The notes: generated by a model not told the origin, from the sequence alone. Numbered from the stretch's first letter, positions 32,819 to 42,664 are shown. The stretch is 64,000 bases of DNA from JBBDNV01 sp040877415 (GCA_040877415.1 JBBDNV010000150.1:4080-68079); one strand, 5' to 3'. A program made the numbers and translations.

Positions 32819-35181
32819 TCCCACCAGAGCCGCCACATGCGGCGGTATTCGGCTTCCAGGTTGCGCGTGAACGTCTGGAAGTCCAACAGGGGCGAACGGG
32901 CCATGCGCGCGCGCAGCGTCGATCGCAATTGACCGAGACGTTCCAGATCGCCCGCCAGCTCGACCGCGATCTCTTTGTACCGCTCCGGCGTGCCGGCGAT
33001 CAGATCGTCGAGTCCCAAGGTCGCCAGACCGCTGCCGCCGAACCGCGACGCGTAAGAGCGGCCCGAAAGCGTCACCACCGGTACACCCTGCCAGAGGCAA
33101 TCGCACGTCGTCGTGTGCCCGTTAAACGGAAACGGATCGAGCGCCACGTCGACCCGGGCAATCAGTCTCAGGTAGTCGCTGCGCGGCAATCGGTTGACCA
33201 GCTCCAGCCGCTTTTGATCCACGCCCTGGGCGGCGAACGTTTCGCGCAGGTAGCGGGCCAGCGAGTCGACCATGTCGGCCAACACCACCAGCCGCGAACC
33301 CCGGACCGAAAGAAGAATCTCGGCCCATGTTTTCAGCACACAGGGCGTGACCTTGGCGAAATTGTTGAACGACCCGAACGTGACGTAGCCGCGGTCGAGC
33401 GCCCCTAGCGGGCCGACTTCCGGCGCGTCGGCGGACGGCCGATAACAAAAAAACGTCGTCGGCAAACGCACGAGCCGCTCGGTGTAGTAGCGGTCGGTCA
33501 GCCCCGGCGGATCGGCATAGTCGTCCGTCAGCCGATAGGCAATCGCCCGCATGCCGGTCGTGTTCTGATAGCCGATGTAGGTGACCTGTACGGGCGCCGG
33601 TTTGCGGGCAAAGACGAGCATGCGGTTTTCGCCGATGTGGCCGGTCAGATCGACCAGCACGTCGATCTTGTCTTCGCGGATCTGCCGGCTCACCTGCTCG
33701 TGTCCCTGGCCCAGAATTTTCCGGAAGCAGTCGGCGTAGCCGCGCAAGCGGTTCGTCGTTTCGTCTTCGACGACGACGTCGCTGTAGCAAAAGATCTCGA
33801 AAGCCTGATGATCGTGCGAGGCCAGGATCGGCTCGGTAAAGAAATTCACCGCGTGGCCGAAGAAGTGCGGCGAAACGTAGCCGACTCGCAATCTTCGGCC
33901 GCCCGCGCCGTCGTTCGCGTGCGGGGCGCTGGCGGCCGTGAGCGGATCGGCGTGTTTTTGGGCCCAGGCGCGGTGCTCGTCAAAAATCGTCTGCGCGTCG
34001 AGGTCCGGGTGAAAGTTCAACCCGTACAGCAAGTTGCTGTGTTGCAAGGACGAGCGCGGGTTGATTTCAATCTCGCGGCGATGATGCGCGAGCGACTCGT
34101 CGACGTGGCCCGTCAGGTCGAGCGCGATCGCCAGGTTTCCGTGCGCCGAGGGAAGCAGCGGGTCGAGCTCGATCGCGCGGCGCAGGTGCGAGACGGCCTC
34201 GTCGCGGCGGCCTTGCTCGTTGAGCATGATCCCCATGCTCAAATAGGCCTTGGCACTGCGGGGATCAACCTCCAGGGCCTGCGCGCACGAGGCAAGCGCC
34301 TGGGCAAGATTTCTCTGCCGATAGTGAATGCTGGCGAAACCCAGGTAGGCGCCAACGAATCGCGGGTCGGCGTCCAGCACTTTCTGGAAGCAGTCGCGTG
34401 CCTCGTCGAGCCGATCCAGCTTTTGCAAAAGAGCGCCCAGGTTGTTCCGAGCGGTCGTCGACGCGGAATCCGCCGCCAGGGCCGCCCGATACGCCCGCAT
34501 CGCTTCGTCGGTTTGGCCCGCCGTTTCATAGGCGGAGCCGAGGTTCGCAAGCGCCGCGGAGTTTTGGGGCTCGATCTCGAGGGCCTTGTGAAAATGAACG
34601 ATGGCCTCGTCGAGCGAACCTTGCTGTTTGCAAATGATGCCCAGGTTGACGTGGGACAAGGCGTGATTGGGCTCGAGCTTTAGCGCCTGCTCGTAGCATC
34701 GGGCGGCTTGCTCGATATCACCCAGGTTTTGCAGCACGCTGCCCAAATCGAAGTGGGCGTCCGGCGAGCCCGGCTCGGCTTGCACGACCCGCCGGTAGCA
34801 GTCGGCCGCTTCGGCCAGCCGTCCCGCGGCGTGCAACAAAGCGCCGAGCGCCGCATGAACCTGGACCAGGCCGGGCTCGAGCTCGACGGCCGCGCGAAGC
34901 GAGCGCTCGGCCTGGGCCGCATTGCCCAGGTGCCGGTAGCACAGGCCGAGATTGGCATGATACGCGGCCCGAGACGGCTCGGCGCGGACGGCTTTCTCGA
35001 GGAATTCGACGGCGCGGTCGAACCGGCGAGCATCCATCGCCAGCGCGCCCAGTTGGTGCAGGGCGAAGGAGTTTTGCGGGTCGACGGCCAGTGCCTGGCG
35101 AAAGGCCTTTTCGGCGTCGGCCAACCGGCCGGCCTCGTAGTGGCGCGTGCCCAATGCCAAGGTTTCAGCGACGGTGACCAT
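32800..35181 (-). CDS. TPR-SPINDLY (OGT-like) glycosyltransferase 1
   Basis: This 793-residue protein starts MVTVAETLALGTRHYEAGRL. About eleven TPR units cover residues 1-400 (for example RAAYHANLGLCYRHLGNAAQ, NHALSHVNLGIICKQQGSLD). The OGT catalytic half (about 430-785) has LRVGYVSPHFFGHAVNFFTE, DVLVDLTGHIGENRMLVFAR, VTYIGYQNTTGMRAIAYRLT, VTFGSFNNFAKVTPCVLKTW and FNGHTTTCDCLWQGVPVVTL. Homologues add a sugar to Ser/Thr of proteins. It is the last of five minus-strand genes with 17-53 base gaps. The upstream start used for a longer reading overlaps the next paralogue and is rejected. Confidence 0.9.
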   Translation of the reverse strand: MVTVAETLALGTRHYEAGRLADAEKAFRQALAVDPQNSFALHQLGALAMDARRFDRAVEFLEKAVRAEPSRAAYHANLGLCYRHLGNAAQAERSLRAAVELEPGLVQVHAALGALLHAAGRLAEAADCYRRVVQAEPGSPDAHFDLGSVLQNLGDIEQAARCYEQALKLEPNHALSHVNLGIICKQQGSLDEAIVHFHKALEIEPQNSAALANLGSAYETAGQTDEAMRAYRAALAADSASTTARNNLGALLQKLDRLDEARDCFQKVLDADPRFVGAYLGFASIHYRQRNLAQALASCAQALEVDPRSAKAYLSMGIMLNEQGRRDEAVSHLRRAIELDPLLPSAHGNLAIALDLTGHVDESLAHHRREIEINPRSSLQHSNLLYGLNFHPDLDAQTIFDEHRAWAQKHADPLTAASAPHANDGAGGRRLRVGYVSPHFFGHAVNFFTEPILASHDHQAFEIFCYSDVVVEDETTNRLRGYADCFRKILGQGHEQVSRQIREDKIDVLVDLTGHIGENRMLVFARKPAPVQVTYIGYQNTTGMRAIAYRLTDDYADPPGLTDRYYTERLVRLPTTFFCYRPSADAPEVGPLGALDRGYVTFGSFNNFAKVTPCVLKTWAEILLSVRGSRLVVLADMVDSLARYLRETFAAQGVDQKRLELVNRLPRSDYLRLIARVDVALDPFPFNGHTTTCDCLWQGVPVVTLSGRSYASRFGGSGLATLGLDDLIAGTPERYKEIAVELAGDLERLGQLRSTLRARMARSPLLDFQTFTRNLEAEYRRMWRLWWEEKAEG

Positions 35182-35230
35182 ACCTGCGCGTTGAAATAAA
35201 GGGGACAGGCCGGAATGGCACTTGAACTTT

Positions 35231-37723
35231 TTATCGGCTTGATGGTTCGGCCAGCCAGTCATGCCACATGCGACGGTACGCGGCTTCCAGATTGCGCGTG
35301 AAGCCGGCAAAATCCAAAAGCGGCGAAGCGGCCATCCGCTCGCGCAAGGTTGCGCGCAGCCGCCGCAGCCGCTCGACGTCCTGGGCCAGCGCGACGGCCG
35401 TTTCGAGATAACCCTCGCGCGAGTCGGCAATGAGCTCGTCGAGCCCCAAGGTTTTCAGGCCGCTGCCGCCGAAGCGGGAAACGTACGTCTGGCCCGAAAG
35501 GGTCACCACCCCAACGCCCTGCCAAATGCAATCGCAGGTGGTCGTGTGGCCGTTGAATGGAAAGGGATCGAGCGCGATATCCATCCGCTTGATCAGCTCG
35601 AGGTACAACAGTCGCGGGAGGCGATTGACGAGCTCCAGGCGCTCCCCTCCGATGCCTTGCTCGGCGAACGTTTCCCGCAATCGTTTGCGCAACGACTCGG
35701 TCATGTCCGCCCGGATCACAAGCCGCGATCCCGGCACGCGCAACAGAATCTCGGCCCAGAGCCGCAAGGCGTCGACGGTAATTTTCGTAAAGTTGTTGAC
35801 CGATCCGAACGTGACGTGGCCGTTTGCCGCGGCGGGCAGCTCGCCGACGGCCGGCGCATCGCCACTCGGCTGGTAGCAGAAAAACGTCGTGGGCAGCCGC
35901 ACGAGTTTTTCGGTGTGCAAAGCGTCGGTTGCGCCCGGCGGGTCGGCATACTCGTCGGTCAGCCGGTAATCCATCGCCAGCATGCCCGTGGTGTTCTGGT
36001 AGCCGATGTAGGTCACTTGGATCGGCGCCGGCTTGCGCGCGAACACCAGCATGCGGTTGCCGCCGTTGATGTGTCCCGTCAAGTCGACCAGGATGTCGAT
36101 CCGGTCGCCGCGCACCAGCTCGCTGACGTGCTCGTCGGTCTGTCCCAGCGTGTCGCGCCAGTGATCGGCGTATCCGCGCAGGCGGCGCGTCGTTTCGTCC
36201 GCGTGATGCCCGCTCACGTCCGAATAACAGTAGACCTCGAACGCCGAGTGATCGTGGGAGGCCAGGATGGGCTCGGTGAAAAAATTGACCGCATGGCTGC
36301 GGAAATGGGCCGAAACGTAGCCCACGCGCAGCCGACGATCCGGCCTGCGGTCGTTCGCGTGCGGCGAACTGCCGGCGGTGAGCGGATCGGCCCAGCGGGC
36401 GCCCCAAGCCCGGTGTTCGGCAAACAAGGTGGCGGCGTCGAAACCCGGATGGTAGTTCATGGAGTACAGCAGGTTGCTGTGCTGGCTGGCGGCGGCGTCG
36501 GGCAATTCCACGGCCCGGCGATGATGCTCGATGGCCTCGTCCAATTGGCCCAGCGCCTGCAGCGACACGGCCAGGTTGCTGTGCGCGGTGGAGAAGTCCC
36601 CCCGCAATTCGATCGCGCGGCGGCAGTAAACGATCGTTTCGTCGTGGCGTCCCTCGCCGGCCCACGCCACGCCCATGTTGTTGTAGGCCTCCGCGCAATT
36701 CGGGTCGAGGCGAATCACCTCCTGGCAACAGGCGATGGCCTGTTTCGCCTGACCCTGCATTTGATAGAGATAGCCCAGGCTCATGTGCGAGGCCGAGTAC
36801 GTGGGATCGATCCGAATCGCTTCCTGGAAAGCGGCCTCTGCCTGGAGGAGCTTCCCCTGTTTCTGCAGCACCAAGGCCAGGCTGTGCCGGGCCAGAACGT
36901 TTTGCGGGTCGACCTCGATCGCCTTGCCAAAGCTGGCGGCCGCCTCGTCCAGCCGTTCCTGGTTTTCCTGGAGCAGGCCGAGATTGATGTGTGGCGCCGG
37001 GTCCTCGGGTTTCAATGAGATCGCGGTCTGATAATGCGACTCCGCCTCGTCGAGGTGCTCCTGGTCTTTCAGAATCGTACCGAGGTTGTTGTGCGCTTCG
37101 GGGTGGTCCGGCTTCAGGGCAATTGCGGCTCGATAGCTGGCGGCGGCTTCATCCAGCCGCTCTTGGCTTCGCAGCACGCCGGCCAGGCGGAAATGCGCGT
37201 CGGCCGAATTGCTGTCGGTCCGCAAGACGCGGCGAAAGCAGGTTTCGGCTTCCGCCAACTTGCCTTGCTGCTCCAGCACGATTCCCAGGTGCACGCGGGT
37301 TTCCGTGTCGTCGGGGAGCTGGCGCAAGGCCTGGCGAAAGGCGTCAGCAGCCTCGTCCGGCTTTCCCAGGTCGTCGAGCACGATGCCCAGCAGGCGATGC
37401 GCCTTGGGCAGGCGGGGCTGCAGTTTCAATGCGCGGCGGAGACATTCGGCGGCCTCGGCCGCGTTGCCCGCGTGACGATAAGCTTCGCCCAGGTTCGCGT
37501 GGAACGCCGCTTGCCGGCGGTCGGCGCGCACGGCCCGGCCGATCAGATCGATGGCCGCGTCGAATTGCCGGGCCTGCAAGGCCAGCAGGCCCATTTGGTG
37601 CAGGGCGTGCGGGTGGCCGGGCTCCACGGAAAGCACTTGCCGATACGCTTTTTCGGCTTCAGCCAATCGGCCGGCCTTATGCAGATTTGTGCCGATCGCC
37701 AGTGCTTCGTCGACGGTGCTCAT
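35231..37723 (-). CDS. TPR-SPINDLY (OGT-like) glycosyltransferase 2
   Basis: This 830-residue paralogue of the previous gene starts MSTVDEALAIGTNLHKAGRL. It has about twelve TPR units (1-440), including QAAFHANLGEAYRHAGNAAE and HPEAHNNLGTILKDQEHLDE. The catalytic half has LRVGYVSAHFRSHAVNFFTE, DILVDLTGHINGGNRMLVFA, ITVDALRLWAEILLRVPGSR and FNGHTTTCDCIWQGVGVVTL. Two copies differ mainly in TPR number and sequence, which suggests different protein substrates with the same chemistry. The spacing to both neighbours is about 50 bases. Substrate and sugar are unknown. Confidence 0.9.
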   Translation of the reverse strand: MSTVDEALAIGTNLHKAGRLAEAEKAYRQVLSVEPGHPHALHQMGLLALQARQFDAAIDLIGRAVRADRRQAAFHANLGEAYRHAGNAAEAAECLRRALKLQPRLPKAHRLLGIVLDDLGKPDEAADAFRQALRQLPDDTETRVHLGIVLEQQGKLAEAETCFRRVLRTDSNSADAHFRLAGVLRSQERLDEAAASYRAAIALKPDHPEAHNNLGTILKDQEHLDEAESHYQTAISLKPEDPAPHINLGLLQENQERLDEAAASFGKAIEVDPQNVLARHSLALVLQKQGKLLQAEAAFQEAIRIDPTYSASHMSLGYLYQMQGQAKQAIACCQEVIRLDPNCAEAYNNMGVAWAGEGRHDETIVYCRRAIELRGDFSTAHSNLAVSLQALGQLDEAIEHHRRAVELPDAAASQHSNLLYSMNYHPGFDAATLFAEHRAWGARWADPLTAGSSPHANDRRPDRRLRVGYVSAHFRSHAVNFFTEPILASHDHSAFEVYCYSDVSGHHADETTRRLRGYADHWRDTLGQTDEHVSELVRGDRIDILVDLTGHINGGNRMLVFARKPAPIQVTYIGYQNTTGMLAMDYRLTDEYADPPGATDALHTEKLVRLPTTFFCYQPSGDAPAVGELPAAANGHVTFGSVNNFTKITVDALRLWAEILLRVPGSRLVIRADMTESLRKRLRETFAEQGIGGERLELVNRLPRLLYLELIKRMDIALDPFPFNGHTTTCDCIWQGVGVVTLSGQTYVSRFGGSGLKTLGLDELIADSREGYLETAVALAQDVERLRRLRATLRERMAASPLLDFAGFTRNLEAAYRRMWHDWLAEPSSR

Positions 37724-37769
37724 AAGCCTTCTATTCTCGCAACGGGTCGTGCGGCGGGCAACTCGGGCC

Positions 37770-40052
37770 TTACGAGCGGCCGCCGCACCAGGCGGCCCAC
37801 ATGGCGCGATACGCGGCTTCCACGTGCCGCGTAAATCCTTGCGCGTCGACGAGCGGCGAGTCGAGCATCTTCGATCGCAAACCGGCGCGAAGCTCGGCGA
37901 GCCTCGGCAAATCGTGGGACAGACGGCGGGCGATTTCGACGTACTGGTCCCTCGTCGCCGCAATCAAGTCACCCAGCCCCAGATTCACCAGGGCCGTCGA
38001 TCCGAACCGCGAGGCGTAGGTTTGCCCGGCCATCATCACGACCGGCACCCCCTGCCACAGGCAGTCGCACGTGGTCGTGTGCCCATTGAAGGGAAACGCG
38101 TCCAAGGCCGCGTCGACCGTCGAAACCAGCTCGAGGTATTTGTCGTGCCGCCGGCGCGGCGTCAACTCCACCCGGCGGGCGTCGACGCCCTGGCGCTCGA
38201 ACGATTGCGCCACGTAACGCGCAAGCCACGGCGTCACGTGCGCCACCAGAACGAGCCGCGAATCGGGTACGGCCAAAAGCAACTCGGCCCAAGTGGCCAG
38301 CACGTCGGGCGTGACCTTCGAAAACTGATTGAACGAGCCGAAGGTGACCGTACCACGATCGAGCGCCGGCAGTCGCCCGACGGGCGGGGCCGCCGGATCC
38401 GGCCGATAGCAAAAAAACGAGCGCGGCAGCCGCACGAGTTTTTCGGTGTAATACCCCTCGGTCATGCCCGGTGGATCGGCATGTTCATCGGTGAGCCGAT
38501 AGTCCATGGCCGACATGCCTGTGGTGTTCTGATAGCCGAGATAAGTGACTTGTATCGGGGCCGGCTTGCGCGCCAAGACCAGCAGTCGATTGCCGTTAAT
38601 GTGGCCGTCCAGATCGACCAGGATGTCGATCGCGTCGCGCCGAATCGCCTCCGCGACGGCCTGATCGTCCTGCGCGACGACGTCGCGCCAGTGGTCGGCT
38701 GAAGCATGAAACCGCCGCGTCGTCTCGTCGGACACGACAGAATTCGAGTAGCAGAAGATCTCAAACTGCGCGTGGTCGTGAGCGGCCAGCATCGGCTCGG
38801 CGAAGACGGCGACCGCGTGGCTGCGGAAATGGCCCGAGACGTATCCGATCGAGAGCCGCCTTCCCGGCGTACGATCGTTCGGGTGCGGCCCAATGCCCGT
38901 CGCCAGCGGATCGGCATGGCGGCGGCCCCACTGGCGGTGTTCCTCGAAAACGGTTTGAGGATCGACGCGGGGGTGATAGTTGAGCGCGTAGATGAGGTTG
39001 CTGTGCTGCTGCCAATCGGTCGGATCGATGGCGATCCCCGCGCGATAGACCTCGATCGCTTCGTCGAGCTGGCCGCGATCCTGCTGGCACATTCCCAGGT
39101 TGCAATACGACCCCGCCAGTTTTGGATTCAACTCGATGGAGCGCCGGGCCGCCTCGATCGCTTCGTCGATCTGACCCAAATTCTGCAGCGAACGCGCCAT
39201 GTTGGCAAAGGCCGGCGCCGAATCGGGAGCCGCTTCGACCGCTTTGCGGCAGGCCGCGACGGCTTCGGCATGGCGGAACTGGTCGGCCAGAATGACCGCC
39301 AGATTGTTGTGGGCCGCCGCGAACTGAGGATTGATCTCGGCGGCCCTGCGGTAGTGGGCCTCGGCATCGCGATAAGCGCCGCCGGCGGCCAGCAGCATGC
39401 CCAGATTGTTGTGGACGTCGACGTCGTCCGGTTCGAGCTCCAGCGCGCGTCGATAGGCACCAGCCGCCTCGTCGAGTTTCCCTTGCTGATGCAAGATGGT
39501 TGCCAGGCTAAAATGGCCGCGAGCCTTGCCGGGCGCGAGCCGCGAAGCTTCTCGGAACGAAAGTTCCGCCTCGGCAAGCCGGCCTTGATCGTAAAGGACG
39601 CGTCCCAAGTTGGCGTGGGCCTGCGGCTCGTTGGCCGTGGTCTGGGCGGCCCTGCGAAAGCAAGCCTCGGCCGGGCCAAAGTCGCGCTGCGCGTGAAGGA
39701 TGATGCCCAGGTGCGTGTTCGCCGGCGACATGTTCGGCTCGATCGCAAGCGCCCGGCGGTGCGCAGCGACGGCCTCCTCGATTTTTCCCAGGCGATGGAA
39801 GGCTTCGCCGAGACCGACGTGGTACGTCGCCCGAGCGGGATCGACGGCGATGGCCTTGCCGATCCATTCGACGGCGGCCTGGTGATGGCCGGCGTCGATG
39901 GCCAATCTTCCGAGCCGATGGAGTGCTTGCGCGTTGTTGGGCTCGACCTGCAAGATTTGCCGATAGATCTTTTCGGCCTCGGCCAACCGGCCGGCTTGAT
40001 GATGGCGCAAGGCAGCGTCAAAGGCCTCGGACAGTGGCATCCTCCCGGACAT
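37770..40052 (-). CDS. TPR-SPINDLY (OGT-like) glycosyltransferase 3
   Basis: This 760-residue third paralogue starts MSGRMPLSEAFDAALRHHQA. About ten TPR units cover 1-380 (for example VHNNLGMLLAAGGAYRDAEA). The catalytic half has RLSIGYVSGHFRSHAVAVFA, DILVDLDGHINGNRLLVLAR, VTFGSFNQFSKVTPDVLATW and FNGHTTTCDCLWQGVPVVMM. In the region LVDLTGH of the paralogues, Thr is replaced by Asp here (LVDLDGH). A second ATG four codons in is directly preceded by GGGAGG and is less likely. It lies 53 bases after the TPR/GT9-like gene. Confidence 0.9.
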   Translation of the reverse strand: MSGRMPLSEAFDAALRHHQAGRLAEAEKIYRQILQVEPNNAQALHRLGRLAIDAGHHQAAVEWIGKAIAVDPARATYHVGLGEAFHRLGKIEEAVAAHRRALAIEPNMSPANTHLGIILHAQRDFGPAEACFRRAAQTTANEPQAHANLGRVLYDQGRLAEAELSFREASRLAPGKARGHFSLATILHQQGKLDEAAGAYRRALELEPDDVDVHNNLGMLLAAGGAYRDAEAHYRRAAEINPQFAAAHNNLAVILADQFRHAEAVAACRKAVEAAPDSAPAFANMARSLQNLGQIDEAIEAARRSIELNPKLAGSYCNLGMCQQDRGQLDEAIEVYRAGIAIDPTDWQQHSNLIYALNYHPRVDPQTVFEEHRQWGRRHADPLATGIGPHPNDRTPGRRLSIGYVSGHFRSHAVAVFAEPMLAAHDHAQFEIFCYSNSVVSDETTRRFHASADHWRDVVAQDDQAVAEAIRRDAIDILVDLDGHINGNRLLVLARKPAPIQVTYLGYQNTTGMSAMDYRLTDEHADPPGMTEGYYTEKLVRLPRSFFCYRPDPAAPPVGRLPALDRGTVTFGSFNQFSKVTPDVLATWAELLLAVPDSRLVLVAHVTPWLARYVAQSFERQGVDARRVELTPRRRHDKYLELVSTVDAALDAFPFNGHTTTCDCLWQGVPVVMMAGQTYASRFGSTALVNLGLGDLIAATRDQYVEIARRLSHDLPRLAELRAGLRSKMLDSPLVDAQGFTRHVEAAYRAMWAAWCGGRS

Positions 40053-40105
40053 GACCCCGATTCCCCCCGTCAACGCGTCTGGTGCCTGTCAGGCACGGTG
40101 GATTC

Positions 40106-41878
40106 TCAACTCGACTCGTTTCGCCGCCGGGCAACATCGGCCAATTCCGTTGCGATTCGCTCAAAAACACCGGCCCAGTCGCCCGAGCTTTCTTGCCGAA
40201 ACAGCCGCATCGTCGGATACCAGGGGCTGTCGTCGCGATCGAGCAGCCAGCGCCAATCGGGCGTCTTGTTGAGGGCCAACCAGACGGGAACCGCCAGCGC
40301 GCCGGCCAGGTGAGCCGCGGCCGAATCTGAGGCAATGACCAGGTCCAGACTTTTTATCACCGCGGCCGTGTCGAGAAGTGCTTGACCGCCGCTCTGCAAT
40401 TCATCGAAAAAGGCGATCTCAAAGGGCGCTGGCGGCCGGTCGCCCTCTTCGTGTTCGAGGCTGATCAAATCAACGCCGGCAACTTTCGAAAGCCGTGCAA
40501 ACGAGTCCAGCGGAATCGAGCGCCGATCGTCAAGCTGCTGCGCCCTGGCGCCTTGCCAGGCGATGCCGACTTTCAACCCTCGATAAGGCGCCAGCGCATC
40601 ACGCCACTTCCCGACTCGCCCGGGGTCGACGTCCAGGTACGGCACCTCGCGCGGAATCGTGTCCAATTCCAGTCCAAGGATGCCGGGCAAGCTCAAGAGC
40701 GGAGCTTGGACCTCGAACTTCGGGAGCGGCTCGTCGCGCGAGACGAGATCCCCAAAGCCCGATTCGCCCAAGAGGGTCAAGAACGTTGGGTCAACGGCCA
40801 CAACGACGTTGCCGCCGCGCCGCTGGGCCAGCTTCACCAGGCGAATGAACTGGATGGTGTCGCGCGGTTCCTTCTCGGCGTCGATCAAGAGGGTTCGATT
40901 CGCTAGCGGCGAGCCGTCCCAGCGCGGTTCGCCGAGTTTAACCTTGCCGGGACCGGACGCGAGGCGGGATTCGAAACCCGGCCAGGCTTCGGCATACCGG
41001 CCCAGGCTCAACAATACCAGCGCGCGGCCGAACGCGGCCTCCGCCTGGTCGGGATTCAAGGCCAAGGCCCGCTCGTAGCTCGCAAGTGCGTCGTGCGGCC
41101 GGCCCTGATACCGCAATACCGTCGCCAGGCTGCAATGATGATCGGGCTCGTCGGGCGCCAGCTCGATTGCCCGATCGATGGTTTCCCGGGCTTCGTCCTC
41201 CCTGCCGAGGAGGTGGTACGCGGCGGCCAGGTTGGATTGAGCCGCGTCCCCCTTGGGCTGCAACTGCACGGCGGTGGTCAGGTCTTGAAGGGCTTCCGCG
41301 GGTCGACCCTGCTTCAGCATCGCGGTCCCCAAATTGTAATGCGCAGAAGCGCTATTTGGTCTCAGCGAGATGGCCCTGCGATAGTGGCCGATGGCCTCTT
41401 CGACGCGTCCTTGTTGTTCCAGCGCGGCTCCCAGGCCGTTGTAAGCGACGGCCAATGCCGGATCGCGCTCGACCGCTTTCTCGTAACAGGCGATCGCCTC
41501 GGCGGCTTCACCGCACTGCAACAAGACCTTGCCCAGGTTCACGTAATAGTCCGTGGCGTCAGGTTCCAACTCGAGCGCCGCTCGATAACCGGCCGCGGCC
41601 TCACGATGGCGGCCGAGTGCTTGATGGGCCCGCGCCAGCGTGGCGAGGTAAACCGCCTGCGACGCGTCGCCCTTGACGGCGGCCGACAAATGCTCGACGG
41701 CCGAAGCATGGCGGCCGACATCCAATTCCAGGCGGCCCAGCAGAAACAGGGCGAAGTTGTGCTCGGGCTGGACGTTCAGAATCTGCCGGTAGAGGGTCTC
41801 CGCTTGAGCATAGCTTCCCCCATCGTGCAACTGCCACGCGCGCTGGAGCGTATCGCCGATCGTTTCCATCGGATCCAT
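40106..41878 (-). CDS. TPR protein with GT9-like glycosyltransferase domain
   Basis: This 590-residue protein begins MDPMETIGDTLQRAWQLHDG and has about eight TPR units (1-300). It then has an AEAWPGFESRLASGPGKVKL linker and a C-terminal glycosyltransferase-like half with RTLLIDAEKEPRDTIQFIRL, KVGIAWQGARAQQLDDRRSI, VIKSLDLVIASDSAAAHLAG and VWLALNKTPDWRWLLDRDDS. The DSAAAHLAGALAVPVW motif is that of the heptosyltransferase (GT9) superfamily. It differs in fold from the SPINDLY paralogues downstream but shares their TPR plan and operon. It probably adds sugar to glycans or proteins; the acceptor is unknown. Confidence 0.85.
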   Translation of the reverse strand: MDPMETIGDTLQRAWQLHDGGSYAQAETLYRQILNVQPEHNFALFLLGRLELDVGRHASAVEHLSAAVKGDASQAVYLATLARAHQALGRHREAAAGYRAALELEPDATDYYVNLGKVLLQCGEAAEAIACYEKAVERDPALAVAYNGLGAALEQQGRVEEAIGHYRRAISLRPNSASAHYNLGTAMLKQGRPAEALQDLTTAVQLQPKGDAAQSNLAAAYHLLGREDEARETIDRAIELAPDEPDHHCSLATVLRYQGRPHDALASYERALALNPDQAEAAFGRALVLLSLGRYAEAWPGFESRLASGPGKVKLGEPRWDGSPLANRTLLIDAEKEPRDTIQFIRLVKLAQRRGGNVVVAVDPTFLTLLGESGFGDLVSRDEPLPKFEVQAPLLSLPGILGLELDTIPREVPYLDVDPGRVGKWRDALAPYRGLKVGIAWQGARAQQLDDRRSIPLDSFARLSKVAGVDLISLEHEEGDRPPAPFEIAFFDELQSGGQALLDTAAVIKSLDLVIASDSAAAHLAGALAVPVWLALNKTPDWRWLLDRDDSPWYPTMRLFRQESSGDWAGVFERIATELADVARRRNESS

Positions 41879-41895
41879 CGGATGCCTGCTTGTTG

Positions 41896-42369
41896 TCAGT
41901 TGGTCCTTCGCTCAGCCTCATCGACGAGGCCCACGCGCAGCAATAGCGGCCAGGTGACCCGGCGAACCATTTCGGGCAAGCCCCAGGCGGCGGCCAGGTC
42001 GGCGCGCACCTGAGACAGCGGGTCGGCGGCGTGCCGCTCGATGTACTTCTGCACGCTCGACCACCTTCCAAGATAACCCACCAGATCGTCCAGATTCCAC
42101 TGGGCCGTCATGGCGAACCGGGGGGCCGGCAATTCGCGAAACGGAAACGCAATCGTCGCGTAGCGCGCCTCGACCATGCGCCGCTCCGGCGGCCAATACT
42201 CTCCCAGCAGGTCCTCGTACGGGGGTCCAGGTCGCGGCTTTTCGGCCGCCGGAAACAAGTCCGGCCATCGGGTGATCGGATTGGGACTGGAAATCTCGTC
42301 TTTTCGTTTGACGGTGCCTCGATTCTTGACTAAGATAACCGCCCAGTGCTCGGGCCCGTCGATGACCAT
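41896..42369 (-). pseudogene. C-terminal remnant of a class I SAM methyltransferase
   Basis: The reading frame of 157 codons contains PYEDLLGEYWPPERRMVEARY, the segment FPFRELPAPRFAMTAQWNLD and DLVGYLGRWSSVQKYIERHA with DPLSQVRADLAAAWG. These match only the C-terminal third of UbiE/Crg1-like methyltransferases. The SAM-binding motif I, motif II and the LxPGG strand that should precede them are absent. The first 45 codons (KDEISSPNPITRW and on) have no family likeness. This looks like a gene truncated at its 5' end and joined to foreign sequence. It could still be expressed as the first frame of the TPR operon, but catalysis is not expected. Confidence 0.7.
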
Positions 42370-42664
42370 CGATCTCGACGGGCCATTCGGGACAGTGGAG
42401 CCAACGGCGATACGCTAATGCAGTCAACTTTCTAACGGTTGTCTATAGCGCGGCGACCACGCCGCGCATTCTCCGCGTTGGCGGCTCGCGAATTGAGCGA
42501 CTTGCGTCGCGATTTTCGCCCCTGCCCGGTTCCGCGTCTTTCAGAACGGCGAATCGGTGCCAACGCTCGCGCCGTGCTTGTCTGTTACGGACGCCTGAAG
42601 AGTGCTGTTGTGTATACCGATCCCTTGAACACCAAAGTCATTTCCATCATCGAGAGGAAGTCTA

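Noticed and set aside
35259..36728. A 489-codon frame inside SPINDLY-2
   Set aside because: Same-strand shifted frame, Arg/Gly/Pro-rich, fully inside the glycosyltransferase gene.
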